DNA of 64,000 bases, taken from Hymenobacter pini (lineage in GTDB: Bacteria > Bacteroidota > Bacteroidia > Cytophagales > Hymenobacteraceae). The translations under genes were made by a program, and so were the position numbers. The notes under the pieces are model-generated. The model was given only the letters and a program-made list of their open reading frames with translations. It searched no databases and was not told where the DNA came from. Below, piece by piece: positions 7,864 to 18,735 of the stretch. Within the stretch, counting starts at the first letter, position 1, and every line of letters begins with the position of its first letter. The stretch covers positions 248,001-312,000 of the forward strand of contig NZ_JAIZZH010000003.1 in assembly GCF_020421205.1 (NCBI RefSeq), written 5' to 3'.

Positions 7864-8514
7864 TTAGTCGGCCTGTCGCAGTGCTTCTTCCAGGTTAGCT
7901 GCAAACGTATCGAAGGGTTGATAGCCGCGGGCCAGCACGTAGCCTTGCGCGCCTACGCGCAAAATAACCGTAGGAAACCCGTGGATACCAATCTTGCCCA
8001 CAGCTGCAAATTCCAAGATGGTGCCTCGGATAATTTCGCGGCTTTCCAGCCTGGCCCGGAAATCAGCGGCGTCAAGCCCGTAAGGAGTTACCAGGGCATC
8101 GTAAGTAGCGGGGTCGTTCAGGTTGGCGCCGTTCCGGAAATACGCTTGCTGCACCTCGTGCGCAAACTGCGCCGCGTCGTCCTGCCGCAGTTGCCGGAAG
8201 GCGTGAATAGCTCGGCTCGGCATCTCCGAGTTCAACTCGTAGCTGCCTTCCTGGCCCAGCGCCCGAAAACCAGCCCCGAACTCCACGCCCGTTACCTGCT
8301 GTACCTGCGCCAGCGCCCCCGACAGCCGCGGCCACTGTTCCCGAATGGGCTCTACCTGCTCGCCGGTAATCATGCCACCGCACAGCACCGACACCACCAG
8401 CCGCCCGGCAAACTCCCGCTGCACGCGCTCCACTACGGCACTCATGCCGTAGCACCATACGCACAGTGGGTCCGAGATGAACAGTAGTTCGGGTAGGTCA
8501 GTTTGTTGTTCCAT
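7864..8514 (-). CDS. DsbA-family thiol oxidoreductase (FrnE-like)
   Basis: A 216-residue thioredoxin-fold protein of the DsbA superfamily. The active site is SDPLCVWCYG (Cys18 and Cys21), and the cis-proline segment is GIHGFPTVILRV near residue 180; the helical insert lies between. There is no signal peptide, so it probably acts in the cytoplasm, like FrnE/2-hydroxychromene isomerase-type relatives that handle thiol stress. A TACCTTTG box ends only five bases upstream of the ATG, which predicts a leaderless mRNA. It is convergent with the lipoprotein gene at 7211. Confidence 0.88.
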   Translation of the reverse strand: MEQQTDLPELLFISDPLCVWCYGMSAVVERVQREFAGRLVVSVLCGGMITGEQVEPIREQWPRLSGALAQVQQVTGVEFGAGFRALGQEGSYELNSEMPSRAIHAFRQLRQDDAAQFAHEVQQAYFRNGANLNDPATYDALVTPYGLDAADFRARLESREIIRGTILEFAAVGKIGIHGFPTVILRVGAQGYVLARGYQPFDTFAANLEEALRQAD

Positions 8515-8519
8515 ACCCG

Positions 8520-8527
8520 CAAAGGTA
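8520..8527 (-). promoter_or_regulatory. -7 promoter box TACCTTTG for the DsbA-like gene
   Basis: The minus strand reads TACCTTTG-CGGGT-ATG. TAnnTTTG is the known Bacteroidota -7 element recognised by the primary sigma factor. Five bases between box and start codon place the transcription start at or next to the A of the ATG. Confidence 0.6.
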
Positions 8528-8558
8528 ACCGCTACTGAGTTGGCAGGCCGCGGGTCCG

Positions 8559-10001
8559 CTAGGCCTGTTTAGGCTCCGGGCCCCGAAACACGTCGGTACC
8601 TTTCACTGCGGGCAGCTTCACCGGGCGTCCTTCCCGCGCCGACTGATAGATGGCTTCCATGATGCGCTGATCCTGCAGGCCTTCCTCGCCAGGGGTGTGG
8701 GGCTGTTTGTTTTCCAGAATGCATTCCGAAAAATGGTCCATTTCGGCCGCAAACTGGTTTTTGGCCGGAATGCTGATCTGGTGGTTAATCTTGGCGGGTC
8801 CTTCGGCGTAGCCGGTACGCAGCTGCTGCCCATTGTAGGCGTAGGCATTTTCCAGGTGCACCCAGCCCCGCTCAGCATTCAACCGGTAAAAGCGCGAATC
8901 GAAAGTATTGTAGTGCGTAATGCTGTCGACGATGACGCCATCGGGAAACCGCATCTGCCACGACATCACCTCCTCCACTTCCTTGAACAGCGGGTTGCCG
9001 GGCGTGCTTTGCATATAGCCGAACACCTCCGTGGGCTCGGTACCCAGAACAAAGCGGGCCGTGTTGAGGCAGTACAGGCCAATGTCGGGCAGCGCGCCGC
9101 CGCCGGCCAGGGCCTTCTTGTGCCGCCAGTGGTCGGGGTTGGCCGAACTCTGGCTATTTTGGGCCTGAATGTATTTAGGCTTGCCGAATTTGTTGCTCCG
9201 TACCATATCACGCACCATGCGGTTGTTGGGCTCATATTGAATCCGGTAGGCAATCATGAGTTTCACCTGCGCCTTCTTGCAGGCTTCAATCATCAGCTCA
9301 CACTCTTTTACGGAGTTGGCCATGGGCTTCTCGCAGAGAATGTGCTTACCTGTTTTGGCCCCCCGAATCACGTATTCGGCGTGCATGGAGTTGGGCAGCA
9401 CAATGTAAATGGCCTTCACCTCCGGGTTATCCTTCAGCTTTTCGTAGTTCTCGTAGCTATAGCAACTATCTGGTTTAATTCCGTACTGCGCGGCCACCTT
9501 CTTCAGCTTCTCAGGCGAGCCACTCACTAGCGCTACTGGTTTTGATTTTTTGCATTCCCCAAACGCTGGTAGCAATTCCTCCAGCGTCAGGTGCCCCAAA
9601 CCAACCAACGCGTACCCTACCCGTTCATCGGGCGGCATCGGCGTGGGCGTGGGTCCCGACTGCGGATCTACTTTCGACTTCCACTCTTCCAGCACAATCG
9701 GCTGGTCGGCAGCAGTGGGCACCTTCGCCGGCGGTGATACGGCTTCCGAGGAAGCGACTTTTGCGCCCTCGGGTGAGGTGTAGGTGGTAGCGGCGTCTAC
9801 CTCGCTGGCGGGAGTGCCGGTAGTTGGCACGGCCGCTTTGGAGCTTGCCGCATCATCGGGGCCGGTATTACAGCTGGCCAGCGTACCTGCCGCCACACTT
9901 ACTGCCAAGCCGCGGCCCGCTAGGCTCAGAAACTCTTTACGGGATACTTCCTGGCCCGCGTGGCGCAGAACGGTGTTGAGTAGTTCGTTGGTGAAGGACA
10001 T
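8559..10001 (-). CDS. Gfo/Idh/MocA-family oxidoreductase, exported lipoprotein
   Basis: A 480-residue NAD(P)-dependent sugar dehydrogenase-type protein. The N-terminus VSRKEFLSLAGRGLAVSV with TLASC resembles a twin-arginine-type signal (SRKEFL) with a lipobox at Cys44; a Pro/Ala/Thr linker follows to about residue 125. The Rossmann fold begins YALVGLGHLTLEELLPAF, and the family EKP motif is ILCEKPMANSVKECE. Export of a folded, cofactor-loaded enzyme by Tat fits such proteins in Bacteroidota, where they act on periplasmic sugars or polyols. The substrate is unknown and no sugar genes adjoin it. Confidence 0.85.
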   Translation of the reverse strand: MSFTNELLNTVLRHAGQEVSRKEFLSLAGRGLAVSVAAGTLASCNTGPDDAASSKAAVPTTGTPASEVDAATTYTSPEGAKVASSEAVSPPAKVPTAADQPIVLEEWKSKVDPQSGPTPTPMPPDERVGYALVGLGHLTLEELLPAFGECKKSKPVALVSGSPEKLKKVAAQYGIKPDSCYSYENYEKLKDNPEVKAIYIVLPNSMHAEYVIRGAKTGKHILCEKPMANSVKECELMIEACKKAQVKLMIAYRIQYEPNNRMVRDMVRSNKFGKPKYIQAQNSQSSANPDHWRHKKALAGGGALPDIGLYCLNTARFVLGTEPTEVFGYMQSTPGNPLFKEVEEVMSWQMRFPDGVIVDSITHYNTFDSRFYRLNAERGWVHLENAYAYNGQQLRTGYAEGPAKINHQISIPAKNQFAAEMDHFSECILENKQPHTPGEEGLQDQRIMEAIYQSAREGRPVKLPAVKGTDVFRGPEPKQA

Positions 10002-10575
10002 AAACTAAAGAAGAAATGTGGGCGCCTTCTATGAGGCTGTAACTTGTTCTCCTTACGGTATTCCTACTAGCTTCGATATGCCTTGCTGAGTCCATGCCCT
10101 TTTCTCCTCGCTTCAAAACACTGTTTTTCAGAACTTCTACTTCTTCATACTGCATGTTGACCTACCGACTACTGCTAAAGGCTTACTGCAAGAGAGGATA
10201 GCATGAATGGCTGCCGCAAGGATTTTATTTTTTTGCTTACAAAGTGCTTTTCATTGATTAAGTACAATTTCATCAACATCTACTATCATTCCATTTTATA
10301 GAAACGGAAAGCTTAGCTCAACATTAACACATAATTATTACCACTTTTATAGGCATTTTAACAATATAGCTCATCATTGGCTAGTGCATACTCCAAAAGC
10401 TTCCATGTTTTAATACACTATAATTCATAAAATTATCTTATATCATTCTATTAATCAGTAAAAAACTTATTTTCCTAATCAAACATCCAGATTCTGGACT
10501 TACAGATAGGACAAACAAACGCTTATTCACAAATAGGTCCTATATTCGGCTATCTATCACCTTGTACCTTCGCGA
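10002..10575. other. AT-rich intergenic region
   Basis: A 574-base gap between divergent genes, much richer in A and T than its surroundings from about 10200 to 10560. It should contain the promoters of the oxidoreductase (leftward) and the surface protein (rightward, box at 10565-10572). No convincing coding frame, RNA gene or long repeat was seen. Confidence 0.6.
10565..10572 (+). promoter_or_regulatory. -7 promoter box TACCTTCG
   Basis: TACCTTCG, one base from TAnnTTTG, lies three bases before the first ATG (10576) of the surface protein. If it is the true promoter, transcription begins near 10576-10579 and translation may start at the second ATG (10597), 21 bases later. Confidence 0.45.
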
Positions 10576-12933
10576 ATGACCAGAAAAATTACGCCTATGG
10601 AAACCAGTTTGAGGTTTTTGCCAAGAGCGGGTATGTTTTTGGCCTTCATTGCCCCTCTTTCCTCAACTGGCGCGACCCTGAAATGGGTGGGGACGGCCGG
10701 TGCTCTCATCACGGCCAGCACCAGCTGGGTAGTAGTCGACCCAGTCTCGTACCAACCAACGGGCGCTGGTAATCAGGCCCCCACTGCGGCTGATGCGCTG
10801 GTATTTGATGGTGCGCAAACCCCAACGGTTAGTGTCCAGACTACCGCAGCTGATTTCAACATCAGCCAATTGTTCCTGATTAATAATGTAAGCGCCTCCT
10901 TCATTGCTCCTTCTAATGGCAATGGTGATGGCACCATCATTCTCACCAACAATATCTCCGGCGACGATTTGATAGTAAGCGCAGGTTCTAGCTTGACGCT
11001 GAGCTCCACTGCTTCCACCACAAACCGCTACACTACCTTAAAACTAAATACTGGTGCCACGGCAGCAATAGCGGGTACTGTTACCCTAACCGGCAACGGT
11101 AACGGGAGCCCCTTACCCCAGCGTTTGATTGCCGCTAGCTCCAGTGCTATTCAAGTACAAAATGGCGGCTCCATCGTGGCCAGTAATATTATCGGCTACC
11201 CTTTCGGCACTACCGGCACCATCCCGACAGGTAATAACAATACAAATTCCGACGTAGCATCTACAGCCGGGTCGGTTGTATTCAACTCCGGAGCCACGTT
11301 CCGGCAAGTAACCGGCGGTGAGCCCTTCGGAAACGGCTCAACAGGCATAGCCGTTTTTAACAGCGGAAGCACCTATATCTACTCAGGAGGCACGTTTTCT
11401 TCGGTGGGGCAGCAGTACGGCAACCTGCAACTGCTGGCAACTGCCACGGTAGCGGGCACGGCTAACTTAACCATACTCAATGACCTGACCGTTACTGGCG
11501 CAACCGTTAACCTGAACGTGGTTGGGACTGGCACCATGGCTGGCACCAGCATTGGGGGCAATGTGTTTATCAACAGCAATGCAACTCCCACAGCCGGCAC
11601 GCTGAACTTCGCGCCGGCCAGCGCCAGCAATGTTATTTTCAATGGCACTGCGGCCCAATCGGTTGGCGGCATTGGTACCGGCAGTGGCTCCGGCACGCTA
11701 ACGTTTGGGGGCAATGCCCGACTGGTAATCAACAACACGTCTGGCACTACCACGGGCGTAACACTGCTTAAGCCCCTAACGGTGGCGGCCGGCCTGACGC
11801 TGACTAACGGGGTACTTACTACCCTGCCCGTGGGCGGCGTGAGCAATGCCCTCTCAGTACCCTACAACGTAGCCAGCAGCACCGATGCCCTTGTTACGGG
11901 CGGTAGCAGCTCAAGCTTTGTGAGTGGCCCGCTCACGCGCTCCACCAGCGCCGCTGCCACTGGCCGCCCCAATATCGTGTATCCGGTAGGCTCGATTCGG
12001 GCCGGTGCCCTGGTATATCGACCGGTAACATTTTCGCCTAACCAGCCTTCGGCCAACACCTACACCATTCAGCAGATAGAAGGTGCTCCGACCAATCGGA
12101 CGTTCCCCGCAGACAATAGCATCAGACGCGTATCCCGTATTCGGTATTACACTCTGACAACGGGCAGTGGGGCTACCTTTAACAATGCAACCATTACCCT
12201 CACCTTTGGCCCTGATGACCAAGTAGACAACGGCAACTTTTTGCGGATAGCTCAGGGAGTGGGAACCTCGTGGGTAAACTTGTCTGGTAACACGAGCTTT
12301 ACCTCTACTACGCCTCCTTATTTTTCAGGCTCTATCCAGTCGAGCCAACCGTTCAGTACGGGTGGGGATTTTGTGTTGGCTAGCACCCAGCTCAGCCAGG
12401 CTGCTGGCAACAATCCACTCCCCGTGACTCTTATTAGTTTCTCGGCTGAACGCCGTGGACAAGCTGTTCTCGTGAACTGGGCCACAGCTATTGAGAAAAA
12501 TAACGCCTCCTTTGAGGTGCTCCGCAGCAATGACGGTAAATCATTCCAGGTAATCAGCCGCGTTAAAGGCCAGGGCACCACTAACAGCAGCTCTACGTAC
12601 ACTTTCATCGATAACGCTGCGCTGAATGGCCTCACCTACTACCAGCTGCGGCAAGTAGATTTGGATGGAACGGCTACTTTATCATCGGTGGTAGTGGTAG
12701 CAGCTGAATTGCAGGCAACCTTCTATCCTAACCCTAGCAATACCAGCATCACGCTGCCCGCTATTGACGGCGGGGTGGAGTACCAGATTTATTCGGTTAC
12801 CGGCAAAGCGGTAGCATCCGGTAAAAGCGCTGGTAATGCCACTGTTGACGTGCAGAGTATTCCGGCCGGTGTATACATCCTGGAGCTCACCTCGGCTGGC
12901 AAACGTACTGTTCAGCGCTTTGTGCGGCAATAA
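10576..12933 (+). CDS. Secreted surface protein with T9SS C-terminal sorting domain
   Basis: A 785-residue exported protein. A signal peptide ends near SSTGA (about residue 33 from the first ATG; ATG 10597 is an alternative start). The body is a long Gly/Thr/Ser/Asn-rich beta-repeat region, as in beta-helical adhesins (about 40-560). A fibronectin-like domain begins LPVTLISFSAERRGQ and contains NASFEVLRSNDGKSF and YYQLRQVDLDG. The C-terminal ~75 residues (FYPNPSN to VYILELTSAGKRTVQRF) are the type A type IX secretion sorting signal. It is expected to be exported by the Por machinery and anchored at the cell surface. The binding target is unknown. Confidence 0.88.
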   Translation: MTRKITPMETSLRFLPRAGMFLAFIAPLSSTGATLKWVGTAGALITASTSWVVVDPVSYQPTGAGNQAPTAADALVFDGAQTPTVSVQTTAADFNISQLFLINNVSASFIAPSNGNGDGTIILTNNISGDDLIVSAGSSLTLSSTASTTNRYTTLKLNTGATAAIAGTVTLTGNGNGSPLPQRLIAASSSAIQVQNGGSIVASNIIGYPFGTTGTIPTGNNNTNSDVASTAGSVVFNSGATFRQVTGGEPFGNGSTGIAVFNSGSTYIYSGGTFSSVGQQYGNLQLLATATVAGTANLTILNDLTVTGATVNLNVVGTGTMAGTSIGGNVFINSNATPTAGTLNFAPASASNVIFNGTAAQSVGGIGTGSGSGTLTFGGNARLVINNTSGTTTGVTLLKPLTVAAGLTLTNGVLTTLPVGGVSNALSVPYNVASSTDALVTGGSSSSFVSGPLTRSTSAAATGRPNIVYPVGSIRAGALVYRPVTFSPNQPSANTYTIQQIEGAPTNRTFPADNSIRRVSRIRYYTLTTGSGATFNNATITLTFGPDDQVDNGNFLRIAQGVGTSWVNLSGNTSFTSTTPPYFSGSIQSSQPFSTGGDFVLASTQLSQAAGNNPLPVTLISFSAERRGQAVLVNWATAIEKNNASFEVLRSNDGKSFQVISRVKGQGTTNSSSTYTFIDNAALNGLTYYQLRQVDLDGTATLSSVVVVAAELQATFYPNPSNTSITLPAIDGGVEYQIYSVTGKAVASGKSAGNATVDVQSIPAGVYILELTSAGKRTVQRFVRQ

Positions 12934-12944
12934 GCCCCCGAGTA

Positions 12945-12996
12945 GGGCATAAAAGAGCCCCCGCTGCAACTGTGCAACGGGGGCTCTTTTATGCCC
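12945..12996. terminator. Bidirectional terminator between surface protein and rho
   Basis: Arms of 19 bases beginning GGGCATAAAAGAGCCCCCG pair perfectly across a 14-base loop. Each side carries an A/T run, so the hairpin can end transcription from both the surface-protein gene and rho, which converge on it. Confidence 0.9.
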
Positions 12997-13010
12997 TGGT
13001 TAAAGCGGCT

Positions 13011-15224
<2,214 letters not shown>

Positions 15225-15705
15225 ATAGAAAGCTGAGCGAAAAGGGGGGCGGCTAAACGCCTACAACAGGGCAGCACAGGCCATTCCGGGCACAGAAGGT
15301 AGCCGCAACGCGGCGCCCGACGCAGAAAAAAGCGAGAAGTAAAATCGTGGGTGGAGCCGGCTGGTGCAGAATTGAACTGCGGACCGGGCTCAAAAAAGAG
15401 GATGCCCCGGGGTCCGCCAACCATTGCCGGCTTGTATGTGCAATGTTAGCGGAATACCGGTGAACTGCCAAATCCTAGTGCAGAATTTGCAGCTTGCAGT
15501 CCATACGCAGCTTCTGGCGCAAAGGATGCAGCATCCCAACTACTTAGCGGCATATTATTGGGGATAACACTGCACGCTGGCAACTATGTTCCGAATAGAT
15601 ACCGGACGTGCTTTCGGGGCAAAATTCGGATCAGGCGCGGCAGGTTGCTGCATCTGCACCGGTAAACTTCTACTTTTGCTTCTTCGTTTCGCGTTTTTTG
15701 TTGTT
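15225..15705. other. Long divergent intergenic region between rho and serS
   Basis: A 481-base gap holding the serS promoter (box at 15671) and the rho leader. On the minus strand, 15350-15445 has a stem GCGGACC/GGTCCGC and, after it, a T-arm-like GCAGTTCAATTCTGC followed by AGCCGGCTCCA, which resembles a tRNA 3' end but does not close into a normal cloverleaf. A 73-codon open frame on the minus strand (15203-15424) overlaps the rho start and is not supported otherwise. Confidence 0.5.
15671..15678 (+). promoter_or_regulatory. -7 promoter box TACTTTTG upstream of serS
   Basis: TACTTTTG fits the Bacteroidota TAnnTTTG consensus and lies 27 bases before the serS ATG at 15706. It also argues against the longer open frame that starts at 15586. 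Confidence 0.55.
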
Positions 15706-16980
15706 ATGCTGCAAGTTTCCTTTCTGAAAGAACATACCGCCGCCGTGCTGGCCGGCTTGGCTAAACGCAACTACCCCACCGCCGAGGCCGACGTGCAGGC
15801 GGTATTGCAGCTGGATCAGCAGCGCCGGGAGCTGCAAACCTCGCACGACCAAGCACAGGCGGAGGCCAATGAGCTGGCCCGGCAGATTGGCACCCTGATG
15901 AAAGCCGGCAACAAGGCCGAAGCCGAAACACTGAAGGCTCGCACCGCTGAACTCAAGCAGCACACCAGAGCCCACGCCGAAGAGCTGCAGGAAGTAGAGA
16001 AACAACTGCAACAGCTACTCTACAAGCTCCCGAACGTGCCGCACACAAGCGTGCCGGCTGGCCGCTCGGCCGACGACAATGAAGTGGTGCGTGAAGTGGG
16101 CGAGAAGCCTACCCTGGCCGATGGCGCCAAGCCTCACTGGGAGTTGATTGAGCAGTACGACATCATTGATTTTGCCCTGGGCAATAAGATAACCGGAGCC
16201 GGTTTTCCGGTGTACAAAGGCCAGGGAGCCCGCCTGCAACGCGCACTGATCAACTTTTTTCTGGATGAGGCCCGCAATGCCGGTTACACGGAAATACAGC
16301 CCCCTATTCTGGTGAACGAGGCCTCCGGCTACGGCACCGGCCAGTTGCCCGACAAAGAGGGCCAGATGTACCACGCTACCGCCGACGACCTGTACCTGAT
16401 TCCGACGGCGGAGGTGCCCATCACCAACCTGTATCGCGACGAAATCATCAGCCCCGCTCAGCTGCCCATTCTGAATACTGGCTATACGCCCTGCTTCCGC
16501 CGAGAAGCGGGCAGCTGGGGTGCCCACGTACGCGGCCTTAACCGTCTGCACCAGTTCGATAAAGTTGAAATAGTGCAAATTACGCGGCCGGAAAACAGCT
16601 ACGCGGCCCTGGATGGCATGGTAGCGCACATTGAAGGGTTACTGCAGAAGCTGGGCCTACCCTACCGCGTACTACGCCTGTGCGGCGGCGACATGGGCTT
16701 CACCTCGGCCCTCACGTATGACTTGGAAGTGTGGAGCGCCGCCCAGCAGCGCTGGCTGGAAGTAAGCTCGGCCTCGAACTTTGAAACCTACCAAGCCAAC
16801 CGCCTGAAACTGCGCTACCGCGCCGAAAACGGCAAAACGCAGCTGCTGCACACGCTCAACGGTTCGGCCCTGGCCCTGCCCCGTATAGTGGCCGCTCTGT
16901 TGGAAAATAACCAGACGCCGACGGGTATTCAACTGCCTGAGGTGCTGCACTCCTACTGCGGCTTCCGCCAGATTGGCTAA
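15706..16980 (+). CDS. serS: Seryl-tRNA synthetase
   Basis: A 424-residue class II synthetase, normal in length, that charges tRNA-Ser. Residues 1-110 form the tRNA-binding coiled-coil arm (charged helices around QQRRELQTSHDQAQAEANEL and RAHAEELQEVEKQLQQLL). Motif 2 is FRREAGSWGAHVRGLNRLHQF, and motif 3 is LNGSALALPRIVAALLENNQ. The frame is open to 15586, but MLQVSFLKEHTA matches the usual beginning of Bacteroidota SerRS, and a promoter box lies between the two starts. It is single and flanked by a promoter and a terminator. Confidence 0.97.
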   Translation: MLQVSFLKEHTAAVLAGLAKRNYPTAEADVQAVLQLDQQRRELQTSHDQAQAEANELARQIGTLMKAGNKAEAETLKARTAELKQHTRAHAEELQEVEKQLQQLLYKLPNVPHTSVPAGRSADDNEVVREVGEKPTLADGAKPHWELIEQYDIIDFALGNKITGAGFPVYKGQGARLQRALINFFLDEARNAGYTEIQPPILVNEASGYGTGQLPDKEGQMYHATADDLYLIPTAEVPITNLYRDEIISPAQLPILNTGYTPCFRREAGSWGAHVRGLNRLHQFDKVEIVQITRPENSYAALDGMVAHIEGLLQKLGLPYRVLRLCGGDMGFTSALTYDLEVWSAAQQRWLEVSSASNFETYQANRLKLRYRAENGKTQLLHTLNGSALALPRIVAALLENNQTPTGIQLPEVLHSYCGFRQIG

Positions 16981-16996
16981 GCATGTTAACTACTCC

Positions 16997-17039
16997 AAAA
17001 AGCACTGCCCCACTTAACCGAGTGGGGCAGTTGCTTTTT
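16997..17039. terminator. Terminator between serS and the REC-kinase gene
   Basis: AAAAAGCA-CTGCCCCACT pairs with AGTGGGGCAG-TTGCTTTTT over a 6-base loop. It serves serS directly; the stop codon of the converging kinase gene (17014) lies in the loop, so that gene also ends in this hairpin. Confidence 0.85.
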
Positions 17040-18267
17040 CAGTGCTCATAGCTTGCTCGGTGGCGCCAAGATATACCCGGAACAATGCGCCTTCCCCTTC
17101 TTGGCTTTCGACCTCAATGCGGCCGCCAGCGGTTTGGGCTAGGCGATTTACTAGGAACAAGCCTACGCCAGTACCTTCCACCCCTGGGTGGAAGCGCCGG
17201 AATAGCTGAAACAGCTCCGTGGCGTGGCGGGTGAGGTCTAGGCCCAACCCGTTATCCTGCACCTCCAGCACTGGCAGTCCATGATAGTAGTGTGCCCGGA
17301 TGGTAACTTCGGGGCGGCGCGATGGATGCCGATATTTCAGCGCGTTGGAAACCAGATTCAGCACAATGGTGCGTAGGTTGGCCCGCTCGTAGAGCACCTC
17401 TGGCAATTCGCCTACTTCCACGTGCAGGTACGCTTTAGTGTCTCGGACCTGCGCCCGCAGCGAGCTACACACATCCTGCACCACTTCCCGCACATCAACC
17501 AGCTCCACGGTCTGCGCATCGGTGCGGCGCTGCTCCTGCACTACCATGGCCAAATCCGAAATGGTGGTGGATAGCGCCTGCAACGATACATCAGCTAGGC
17601 GCAGCACCTCTTCATCGGTGGGGTCGGGAAAGGTAATTACCCGTCGCAGCTCGGCAAACAGCCCCTGCAAGTTGTGCACGGGCTGGCGCAGGTCGTGGGA
17701 AGCGGCGTACACAAAGTTGTCGAGGTCGGCGTTGGTGCGGGCCAGAGCTTGGTTGATGGAGGCCAGTTCTTGGTTGCGCACCTGCAACTGCTGGCGGGTT
17801 TCGGTAAGCTCGGCCAACGAGTCCCGCAGTTGCTGGTTTATCAGCTGTAGCTCCGAATGGTAGCGGGCTTGGTACTGCTGCCATTCCGTTTTTTCAATAG
17901 CATGCCGGATGGTTTTAGCCAACAGCTCCCGGTCGAACTGGCCTTTTACCAGGTAGTCGGTGGCACCGCCGTTCAGCGCCTGTACGGCTAAGGTTTCGTT
18001 ACCGCTACCGGTTATCATCACCACGCACATAGCGTCGGCGGGGGCTACTTTCCGACACTCCTCCAGCACCTGCAAGCCGTCAATATCCTGCAGGTTGTAA
18101 TCCAGCAGCATGCAGTCGGGCCGCAGCTGCTTGTACATTTCAATGGCTATTTCCCCCGACACAGCTTCGTAAAACTCCAGACTCTCGTAGCCCAGTTGCC
18201 GGCCCAGGAAGCGCCGATATAGCACCCGATCCGTCACGTTGTCATCAGCCAGCAGAATCTTTTTCAC
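17014..18267 (-). CDS. Hybrid response regulator-histidine kinase
   Basis: A 417-residue cytoplasmic signalling protein with the receiver first and the kinase last. Receiver: acidic pair Asp8-Asp9, phospho-acceptor Asp56 (LLDYNL), Thr in MITGSG, Lys108 (YLVKG). A coiled coil (about 130-183) leads to the H-box YAASHDLRQPVHN with His191, N-box LNLVSNALKY, G1 DNGLGLD and G2 GVEGTGVGLFLV. The start is GTG. It is the last gene of the phytochrome operon, 24 bases after the Rcp-like regulator, so it probably continues the phosphorelay begun by the light sensor. It has no output domain besides the kinase. Confidence 0.92.
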   Translation of the reverse strand: MKKILLADDNVTDRVLYRRFLGRQLGYESLEFYEAVSGEIAIEMYKQLRPDCMLLDYNLQDIDGLQVLEECRKVAPADAMCVVMITGSGNETLAVQALNGGATDYLVKGQFDRELLAKTIRHAIEKTEWQQYQARYHSELQLINQQLRDSLAELTETRQQLQVRNQELASINQALARTNADLDNFVYAASHDLRQPVHNLQGLFAELRRVITFPDPTDEEVLRLADVSLQALSTTISDLAMVVQEQRRTDAQTVELVDVREVVQDVCSSLRAQVRDTKAYLHVEVGELPEVLYERANLRTIVLNLVSNALKYRHPSRRPEVTIRAHYYHGLPVLEVQDNGLGLDLTRHATELFQLFRRFHPGVEGTGVGLFLVNRLAQTAGGRIEVESQEGEGALFRVYLGATEQAMSTEKATAPLG

Positions 18268-18291
18268 AAGCGCAGGAGAAAAATAGGGAAC

Positions 18292-18735
18292 TTAGGAAAC
18301 CGGTAGTTCCACGGTTTCCAGCCAATAGCGCACAATTAGCTGAATTTTTTGTTCAAGTGCCGTGTACTCTATCGGTTTGGTGAGGTAGCTGTTGGCACCT
18401 AGCTGGTAGCAAGCCTCAATATCCTTAACGTTGGCCGAGGTGCTGAAGATGATAACCGGAATGCTGCTCAGCCGGGGGTCAGCCTTGATAACTTCCAGTA
18501 CCTGACGGCCATCGGTGCCGGGCATGTTCAAATCTAGCAGCACAATGGCGGGCAACACGGAAGGCCACGCCGTGTTCTGGCCATATCCCTGCAAGTAATC
18601 CAAGGCCTGGTCGCCGTCGGCGCAGCGCAACACAGGATTCTGCAGGGCATGCTTGCGGAACGCCCGGCCCAGCGCCGTGAAGTCTTCCGCGCTATCCTCA
18701 ACTACCAATACGGGCTTTAGTGAAGCAGAACTCAT
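18292..18735 (-). CDS. Rcp-type single-domain response regulator
   Basis: A 147-residue protein consisting of one receiver domain: acidic residues in VVEDSAED, phospho-acceptor Asp68 (VLLDLNMPG), Ser/Thr in IFSTSA, Lys120 (YLTKP). The insert around GYGQNTAWPSVLP and the C-terminal helix match the Rcp1 class that partners cyanobacterial and bacterial phytochromes. Its ATG overlaps the phytochrome stop codon (ATGA at 18732-18735), so the two are translationally coupled. With no output domain it must act on another protein, possibly the downstream kinase or an unlinked target. Confidence 0.93.
   Translation of the reverse strand: MSSASLKPVLVVEDSAEDFTALGRAFRKHALQNPVLRCADGDQALDYLQGYGQNTAWPSVLPAIVLLDLNMPGTDGRQVLEVIKADPRLSSIPVIIFSTSANVKDIEACYQLGANSYLTKPIEYTALEQKIQLIVRYWLETVELPVS

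Noticed and set aside
15340..15445. tRNA gene in the rho leader
   Set aside because: T-arm and acceptor-like pieces are present, but there are two extra bases between them, no D arm and no anticodon arm of normal size.
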